Assembly (NCBI GenBank): GCA_013349585.1
Contig: DUZG01000012.1
Location: 1 to 39,058 of the forward strand
Origin: Nitrospinota bacterium
GTDB lineage: Bacteria > Nitrospinota > Nitrospinia > Nitrospinales > VA-1
Direction of reading: 5' to 3'
DNA: 39,058 nucleotides
A program made the translations under genes and the position numbers. This document shows, one piece after another, positions 34,104 to 39,058 of the stretch. Under the pieces are notes generated by a model. The model was given only the letters and a program-made list of their open reading frames with translations, searched no databases and was not told the DNA's origin. Every line of letters begins with the position of its first letter. The first letter of the stretch is position 1.

Positions 34104-35252
34104 TTATTTAGGTTCAAGCTCGCCAAATTTCTCAAGAATCATTTGATCGACTTCTTTTTTTAATTGCTGCAAAATATCTTCATAGGAAAAGGAGCCTAGA
34201 GTTTCAGTCCCCTTTTTCAAATTCACATGCGTTGGGCCACACCACATTCCTAAATCAGCATCATCCGTTTCACCTGGCCCATTTACTCTGCAACCCATTA
34301 CAGCAATGGTCAGCTTATATTTTTCCGCATACTCTGTCATCTTGCGAACATCCTGAGCCAGGTCGACAAATTTATCGTTCTCGACTCGGGAACAGCTGGG
34401 GCAAGCTATGATATTTAATCCCTCCAAAAAATTTTCTGGCACTGAACGAAACCGACCTTCAGCAATATCCGTAAGAATCTCCCGGCCCACATCAATTTCC
34501 TGACCTTTATCATCATTCGGCAACGTCAATGAAACGCGGATAGTATCGCCAATTCCAGCTGAGATCAATTGTTCAAATGCAATGCGAGTTTTGATAATAC
34601 CCTCAGGAGGAAGCCCTGCCTCGGTAACGCCTAAATGCAAAGGCACGTCTGGCCTTTCCGCAGCAAACCTGCGGTTGGCATCGATCACTTTTGTAGAATC
34701 AGAGTCCTTGAGCGACACACAATAGTTCTCGAACTTCATTTCATCAAGCATTTCACAATGATCCACTGCACAACGCACCATGGATTCGGTGGAGTCGTCT
34801 TTATATCTTTCTTTGTAATCCGGGTCAACGGAACCGCAGTTAACTCCGATTCGAATAGCGCAATCGTTTTTTCTTGCCGCCTCAACGATGAATTCGACTT
34901 TTTCGCGAATAGACTTATCTTTTTCCAAATGAAAAAGGTGACCGGGGTTATAACGAATCTTATCTACCCAAGGAGCAACGATGGGAGCCAGCTTATAGTT
35001 CTCCTGCAAATCTACAGACCAAGTACTGTCAGGAAATTTTTTCCGCAACTCTTTCAGTGCTTCCACATCTTTTTCGCTGTCCACCGCAATTCGGATGACA
35101 TCGGCATTGGCTTTTTCCAGCACTTCTATCTGTCTGGCAGTTGCGGTCAAATCTTGAGTTTGCGTCGCTGCCATACTTTGAACGGCAATGGGAGAATCTC
35201 CACCAATCACCAATTTTCCAATACGAATCTTTCGTGTCTTTCTTGGCTGCAT
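34104..35252 (-). CDS. ispG: 4-hydroxy-3-methylbut-2-enyl diphosphate synthase
   Basis: The 382-residue iron-sulfur enzyme makes HMBPP in the non-mevalonate isoprenoid route. The TIM barrel half opens with [20 protein letters not shown]. The [4Fe-4S] ligands are in IIACPSCSR (Cys284, Cys287) and [10 protein letters not shown] (Cys321), with Glu328 as the fourth ligand position. NPGHL and GVNCGSVDP are further family blocks. It is of typical bacterial single-barrel length. The start is three bases after a 43-codon ORF, and tig follows by 23 bases, giving an operon of pflX-like, small ORF, ispG, tig. Confidence 0.95.
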   Translation of the reverse strand: MQPRKTRKIRIGKLVIGGDSPIAVQSMAATQTQDLTATARQIEVLEKANADVIRIAVDSEKDVEALKELRKKFPDSTWSVDLQENYKLAPIVAPWVDKIRYNPGHLFHLEKDKSIREKVEFIVEAARKNDCAIRIGVNCGSVDPDYKERYKDDSTESMVRCAVDHCEMLDEMKFENYCVSLKDSDSTKVIDANRRFAAERPDVPLHLGVTEAGLPPEGIIKTRIAFEQLISAGIGDTIRVSLTLPNDDKGQEIDVGREILTDIAEGRFRSVPENFLEGLNIIACPSCSRVENDKFVDLAQDVRKMTEYAEKYKLTIAVMGCRVNGPGETDDADLGMWCGPTHVNLKKGTETLGSFSYEDILQQLKKEVDQMILEKFGELEPK

Positions 35253-35255
35253 TAT

Positions 35256-35387
35256 TTAGTGTTCCTGTTTCGGATAGTTATCTGGAAGGGAACCTTCCTC
35301 TGTCAGGCGAGCCTGAACAAAATGAACATCAAGATTAACAAATAAGAGATGCCATAACAAGACAGAGAGCGCCCTATTCTCAGACAT
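35256..35387 (-). CDS. Small coupled ORF (43 aa) before ispG
   Basis: ATG 35387 overlaps the PflX-like stop (ATGTCTGA), and its TAA at 35256 lies three bases from the ispG start. The peptide begins MSENRALSVLLWHLLFVNLD, which could make one short membrane-embedded helix, and ends charged (RLTEEGSLPDNYPKQEH). Position between two coupled genes supports translation, at least as a coupling ORF. The family is not recognised. The purines just before its stop (CAGGA) also serve as the ispG ribosome binding site. Confidence 0.42.
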   Translation of the reverse strand: MSENRALSVLLWHLLFVNLDVHFVQARLTEEGSLPDNYPKQEH

Positions 35388-36384
35388 TTGATAGATTTCG
35401 AGCACGATCCAATGGAAACGGGTTGTCTGGACTGCTGAAATCCGGCAAATTATGCACCTCAGACTCCAGGGGTTGCAGGAACAAAGACTCAAATCCAAGT
35501 TCTTTTGCCCATGCAATAGCCTGCTCGTATTCATCAGCGGTTATTCTTCTATTTAAAGTGGATGCCGCTTTATGAACAGGACGATACTGACTCATCAAAC
35601 TTAAAGGCACAGAAGACGACAATTCCAAGGCCACAAAACATAAAGTTTCCCAAGTAGCTGTCATCTGTTCCGGCAATACTAGATGCCGAACCAAAAGACC
35701 TCTTTCGGCTATTCCCTGTTCATTAATTTTAAGTGGGCCTACCTGTCGAAACATTTCCATCACTGCCTGACGGGAAAATTCAGGATATTCTTTAATATGC
35801 GACAATTCCCGCGCAGACTCATTATTTGCATATTTCAAATCAGGCAAATAGATATCAACAACGCCATCCAACAGTTTCAGCGTTTCAATAGCATCATAAC
35901 TATTACTGTTATAAATGATGGGTAACCGGAGTCCTTTTTCTCGAGCCAACGCAAGACTTTTTAACAACCCTGGAACAACATGTGAGGGAGAAACCCAACC
36001 GATAAAATGCACTCCCTGCTCCTGTAACCGAAGCATTGCAGTTGCGGCTTTTTCATAAGATTCCTGTGCAGTGATTTCAGACTTACCGGACGACCATTCC
36101 TGAGAGATTTGATAATTCTGGCAATAGTCACAACGCATATTGCAAGCCGTTACAAATAGGTTACCGACACCGTTGCTACCGACCAAAGGCGGTTCCTCAC
36201 CGAAGTGCTGAACACTTGATGAAATATGCAGAGTGTCCAACTGACCACAATATCCAGTTTCACCCTCCATGCGATTTACCTCACACGCATGCGGACATAC
36301 CCGGCAGCTTCGGTAAATTTCATAGGCTTGATCGGCACGCTGTTGCAGTTCTTTTTGCGACAAATCCAAATACGCTACAGTCAT
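35380..36384 (-). CDS. PflX-type radical SAM protein
   Basis: A 334-residue radical SAM protein of the COG1313 'PflA-like' group. The SAM/4Fe-4S motif is FVTACNMRCDYCQNYQIS with Cys81, Cys85 and Cys88. An extra N-terminal cysteine group (Cys27, Cys30, Cys34, Cys46 in SCRVCPHACEVNRMEGETGYC) probably binds a second cluster or zinc. DIYLPDLKYANNESA, LLVRHLVLPEQMTATWE and SLMSQYRPVHKA are family blocks. Members resemble pyruvate formate-lyase activating enzymes, but the function is not established. No formate-lyase gene is near. It leads the operon into ispG and tig. Confidence 0.88.
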   Translation of the reverse strand: MTVAYLDLSQKELQQRADQAYEIYRSCRVCPHACEVNRMEGETGYCGQLDTLHISSSVQHFGEEPPLVGSNGVGNLFVTACNMRCDYCQNYQISQEWSSGKSEITAQESYEKAATAMLRLQEQGVHFIGWVSPSHVVPGLLKSLALAREKGLRLPIIYNSNSYDAIETLKLLDGVVDIYLPDLKYANNESARELSHIKEYPEFSRQAVMEMFRQVGPLKINEQGIAERGLLVRHLVLPEQMTATWETLCFVALELSSSVPLSLMSQYRPVHKAASTLNRRITADEYEQAIAWAKELGFESLFLQPLESEVHNLPDFSSPDNPFPLDRARNLSNV

Positions 36385-36403
36385 TTAATAGATATCCCCA
36401 CAT

Positions 36404-36540
36404 GTCATCGCGAGCAACCAAAGGGAGCGCGGCGATCCAGACTTTAAAATTTTCATAATAACCTTCTCCTCCGAAGGGAGAAGGAACTTTTAACCTTCCC
36501 CCTGATAAAGGGGATTGAGGCGGTTGGGGTGAGTGGCACT
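36404..36540. repeat. Palindromic repeat stretch upstream of yejA
   Basis: Two or three hairpin units lie in tandem. GTCATCGCGAGCAACCAAAG (36404-36423) begins one with ATCGC (36407-36411) and GCGAT (36432-36436) arms. CCTTCTCCT (36462-36470) pairs with GGGAGAAGG (36476-36484), and CCCCCTGATAAAGGGG follows (about 36499-36514). The first unit's wording (TCATCGCGAGC...GCGCGGCGATCCAG) resembles dispersed REP-type repeats I know from many bacterial chromosomes. It may act as terminator or as folded mRNA. It makes a false ORF on the minus strand. Confidence 0.6.
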
Positions 36541-36656
36541 TTATATCCTGATAAAACAATTAAAACACAAACAAACCGATTGCCCCACAAACAAAAAGGG
36601 ATGTTAATATATTGAAAACGAATCGACCCTACTCACCTGATCGAGTTTAAACGAAT

Positions 36657-38519
36657 ATGAAAAAAATCTTTATCGTTATTTTTGGGTTACTGCTATTTGC
36701 CCACCCCGTAACCGCAACACCCAAACACGGACTCTCATTATATGGTCCGCAGGACCTGAAATACAATCCCGGTCAACCATATGATTATGCCAACCCGAAT
36801 GCGCCAAAGGGAGGAAACCTCGCGCTGGCAGACTTCGGTGCGTTTACAAAACTAAATCCAGCTTCTCTAAAAGGAGTCACCGCCCCGGGTATCGGGCAAC
36901 TGGTTTTCCAGACCGCCATGGATAGTTCTACAGATGACGATGAACCGTTCTCACAATATGGCAATCTAGTAGAAAAAGCCGAAGTGGCGGAGGATCACCT
37001 CTCTCTTACCTATCATCTCTATAAACAGGCCAAGTTTTCAGACGGGCATCCATTAACCGCAGACGATTTCGTTTTCTCATTCAACCTGATAAAAGACCCT
37101 CAATATCATCCGATTTATAAAGAATATTTTAAAGATATCAAATCCATCGAAAAAATCGATGCACATACCGTCCGCTACTATTTTGCAATCCACAACCAAG
37201 AATTACCATTGATCACCGGACAAATGATAATCCTCCCCAAACATATTTATGGGGTAAAGGGGAAAACTTTTGGCTCCGACTTTGATGATATCGCTGTAGC
37301 CAGCGGACCCTATACCATCGAAAAGTATGACTATGGTAAATATATCACTTACAAGCGCAATCCTAATTGGTGGGGAAAAGATATCGCGATCAATAAAGGC
37401 AGATACAATTTTGACCGCGTCACCTATAAAATCTATCTCGACCCGGTAGCACAACGCGAAGCGTTCAAGGGCGGCGAGTTCGATATGCAATTGGTAAACA
37501 GTTCCCGTGACTGGGCATTGGACTATAAAGGAGACTTCGTTAAAAAGGGCTATTACCTGCGTACCCAATTTCCTCATACACGGATTGCCGGGATGCAGGG
37601 TTTTGCCATGAACATGCGTAACCCAATATTTAAATCTCGCAAAGCTCGTGCCGCTATGGCAATGGTATTTGATTTCGAATGGAGCAACAAAAATCTTTTT
37701 TACGGACAATACACACGTAACGATTGCTTTTTCGATAACAATCCTGAAATGAAGTCGAAAGGGATCGCAACAAGGGAAGTAAAAACTCTACTCGAATCAC
37801 TACGCAAAAAATACAAAAAATTTGTTCCCAAAACCGCACTCACCAAACCCGTTGGCGCACCAGGACAGGGGTCGTCCGCTGAAAGAAATATAAAAGTGGC
37901 AAACGCCCTTCTCGATTCCGCAGGTTGGAAAATTGGCAGTGACGGCATTCGCAGTAAGGGCAAAGATAGAATGGAATTTGAGCTTCTGTTGGCCGGACCG
38001 GGATTCCAACGCATCGCTGAACCTTATAAAAACAATCTTAAAAAAATTGGCGTGCATATGAGCATCAAGGTCATTCAGGTTGCTGAATACGAAGAACGTT
38101 TACGAAATTTTAAATTTGGTATGATCGTTGCCGGCTATCCGCAAAGCCGCTCACCCGGCAATGAACAACGTTATATGTGGGGTAGCGAATCTGCAGATAC
38201 TCCAGGAAGCAGAAACTATATGGGAATCAAAAATCCCGCACTCGATGAACTGATCGAAAAAATCATAGCCGCAAAAAACCGCAAAGATCTTGTATTAAAT
38301 ATTCAGGCATTAGACAGGATACTCACACATCAGTATTATGTTGTACCGCACTGGTATATTTCTTACGACAGAGCCGTCTACTGGAACAAATTCAGTAGGC
38401 CTGAAGTTAATGCCTCGCAAAACGCGATCAGTAACAACCTTCTAGAATGGTGGTGGTGGGATAAAGACAAGGCAGAAAAACTCAATAAAGCCCGTGCCGC
38501 TGGGGCATCTCTTAACTAA
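36657..38519 (+). CDS. yejA: Peptide-binding protein of a Yej-type ABC transporter
   Basis: A 620-residue family 5 solute-binding protein. The signal peptide is MKKIFIVIFGLLLFAHPVTA, with cleavage about residue 21. It is followed by HGLSLYGPQDLKYNPGQPYD and YANPNAPKGGNLALADFGAF, the YejA-style N-terminus. ADDFVFSFNLIKDPQYHPIY and VASGPYTIEKYDYGKYITYK are SBP_bac_5 blocks, and YYVVPHWYISYDRAVYWNKF is near the end. It captures peptides in the periplasm, and YejABEF relatives carry microcin C and antimicrobial peptides. No lipobox cysteine is present, so it is free rather than a lipoprotein. yejB follows 18 bases later. Confidence 0.9.
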   Translation: MKKIFIVIFGLLLFAHPVTATPKHGLSLYGPQDLKYNPGQPYDYANPNAPKGGNLALADFGAFTKLNPASLKGVTAPGIGQLVFQTAMDSSTDDDEPFSQYGNLVEKAEVAEDHLSLTYHLYKQAKFSDGHPLTADDFVFSFNLIKDPQYHPIYKEYFKDIKSIEKIDAHTVRYYFAIHNQELPLITGQMIILPKHIYGVKGKTFGSDFDDIAVASGPYTIEKYDYGKYITYKRNPNWWGKDIAINKGRYNFDRVTYKIYLDPVAQREAFKGGEFDMQLVNSSRDWALDYKGDFVKKGYYLRTQFPHTRIAGMQGFAMNMRNPIFKSRKARAAMAMVFDFEWSNKNLFYGQYTRNDCFFDNNPEMKSKGIATREVKTLLESLRKKYKKFVPKTALTKPVGAPGQGSSAERNIKVANALLDSAGWKIGSDGIRSKGKDRMEFELLLAGPGFQRIAEPYKNNLKKIGVHMSIKVIQVAEYEERLRNFKFGMIVAGYPQSRSPGNEQRYMWGSESADTPGSRNYMGIKNPALDELIEKIIAAKNRKDLVLNIQALDRILTHQYYVVPHWYISYDRAVYWNKFSRPEVNASQNAISNNLLEWWWWDKDKAEKLNKARAAGASLN

Positions 38520-38537
38520 ACGTTCGATTAACAGATC

Positions 38538-39058
38538 ATGACTGCATATATCATCCGTCGTTTTTTATTGATGTTCCCGACTTTGATCGGGATTGTTACC
38601 ATCACTTTTATTGCGACGCAATTTGTTCCCGGTGGCCCTATCGACCAGATGAAATCCACTTTAAAAGGCCATGGCAATACTCTCACCGAAGCAGGTGGCG
38701 GAGCAATAACAGGCCCCGGCAGTAAACAGGGTGAGCTGGACCCGAAACATTTTGAACAACTAAAAAAGATCTATCACCTCGACAAACCTTTATGGGAAAG
38801 GTATCTGCGAACATTCCTTTGGTACTCTCCTACAAAGTATGAACCATTGATCGATTCCATTTTAAATTACGATAACTGGCAAGGCTTTCTTGTCTTCAAG
38901 TTTGGCGACTCCTTCTATAGAAACAAATCTGTCCTGTCTTTGATAAAAGAAAAACTTCCCGTTTCAGCCTCGTTAGGGGTCACCAGTTTCTTTTTAACCT
39001 ATACCATTTGCATCTTTCTAGGTATCGCTAAAGCCGTAAAAAACGGTAGTCGATTCGA
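38538..39058 (+). CDS. yejB: Yej-type ABC permease, 5' part
   Basis: 173 codons plus two bases run off the window end, in frame from ATG 38538. The N-terminal helix (AYIIRRFLLMFPTLIGIVTI) and ATQFVPGGPIDQM are followed by the large periplasmic insertion typical of YejB (HFEQLKKIYHLDKPLWERYL), then VFKFGDSFYRNKSVLSLIKE and a second helix (ASLGVTSFFLTYTICIFLGI). It is an inner-membrane permease of the binding-protein-dependent transport family. The start is 18 bases after yejA, so they share an operon. The rest, and presumably yejE and yejF, lie beyond the window. Confidence 0.92.
   Translation, partial: MTAYIIRRFLLMFPTLIGIVTITFIATQFVPGGPIDQMKSTLKGHGNTLTEAGGGAITGPGSKQGELDPKHFEQLKKIYHLDKPLWERYLRTFLWYSPTKYEPLIDSILNYDNWQGFLVFKFGDSFYRNKSVLSLIKEKLPVSASLGVTSFFLTYTICIFLGIAKAVKNGSRF

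Noticed and set aside
36320-36559. Minus-strand 79-codon ORF
   Set aside because: Its proline/glycine-rich wording comes from the palindromic repeat, a common source of false ORFs.
1-39058. CRISPR array, prophage or transposon
   Set aside because: No regularly spaced direct repeats, cas genes, integrase or transposase were seen on either strand.

Overview
The window looks like chromosome from a diderm (Gram-negative) bacterium. It carries lptC-lptA-lptB for lipopolysaccharide export, the sigma-54 gene rpoN with its usual hpf-ptsN-ptsI neighbours, uppP, fliG, tig, ispG (non-mevalonate isoprenoid route) and a Yej-type peptide ABC transporter. By eye the base composition is moderately AT-rich. 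The mix (tsaE-lpt-rpoN cluster of delta-proteobacterial style, a eukaryote-type UDP-glucose pyrophosphorylase, a B12-type radical SAM protein beside a Rieske protein) would fit Nitrospinota or a related deep 'delta-like' lineage. That placement is inferred from gene content, not from a search.

Layout. 1-2.9 kb (minus): transaldolase (cut by the window edge) and glucose-6-phosphate isomerase, with a dead SYLF/YSC84 gene upstream. 3.1-10 kb (minus): a compact run reading alaC-like aminotransferase, hom, thrC, a secreted FGE-fold protein, trxB, then a broken histidine kinase whose start overlaps the trxB stop. 10-11.1 kb (plus): a possible structured leader or RNA, uppP, and a 19-bp perfect-stem terminator. 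11.1-14.6 kb: a small ORF, a eukaryote-type UGPase, and two related genes of no recognised family on either side of a glutathione peroxidase. 14.6-23.8 kb (plus): nnr (NAD(P)HX repair), tsaE, lptC, lptA, lptB, rpoN, hpf, ptsN, ptsI, metK. 23.8-25.2 kb (minus): a frameshifted CheY-like gene and a methyltransferase. 25.2-28.3 kb: an unknown 145-residue protein on plus, then cupin, B12/radical SAM and Rieske genes on minus. 28.5-31.2 kb: tRNA-Pro(GGG), a heavily decayed HDOD gene, a secreted TPR protein and a GcvR-like double-ACT protein. 31.2-36.4 kb (minus): fliG on its own, then tig, ispG, a coupled 43-codon ORF and a PflX-type radical SAM gene. 36.4-39.06 kb: a palindromic repeat stretch, then yejA and the start of yejB.

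The functional themes are envelope building (UppP recycling of the lipid carrier, Lpt export, UDP-glucose supply), aspartate-family amino acids (hom, thrC, and metK downstream), sigma-54 with the nitrogen-type phosphotransferase system, and Fe-S/radical enzymes.

The most striking sequence-level feature is decay of regulatory and accessory genes. Four pseudogenes (SYLF, histidine kinase, CheY-like receiver, HDOD) can still be read codon by codon through their stops and frameshifts, while the housekeeping genes around them are intact. No CRISPR array, transposase, integrase or clear phage gene was seen. The candidate new biology is modest: the paralogue pair around gpx, the cupin/radical SAM/Rieske module, the rod-shaped structure before uppP, and several small ORFs.
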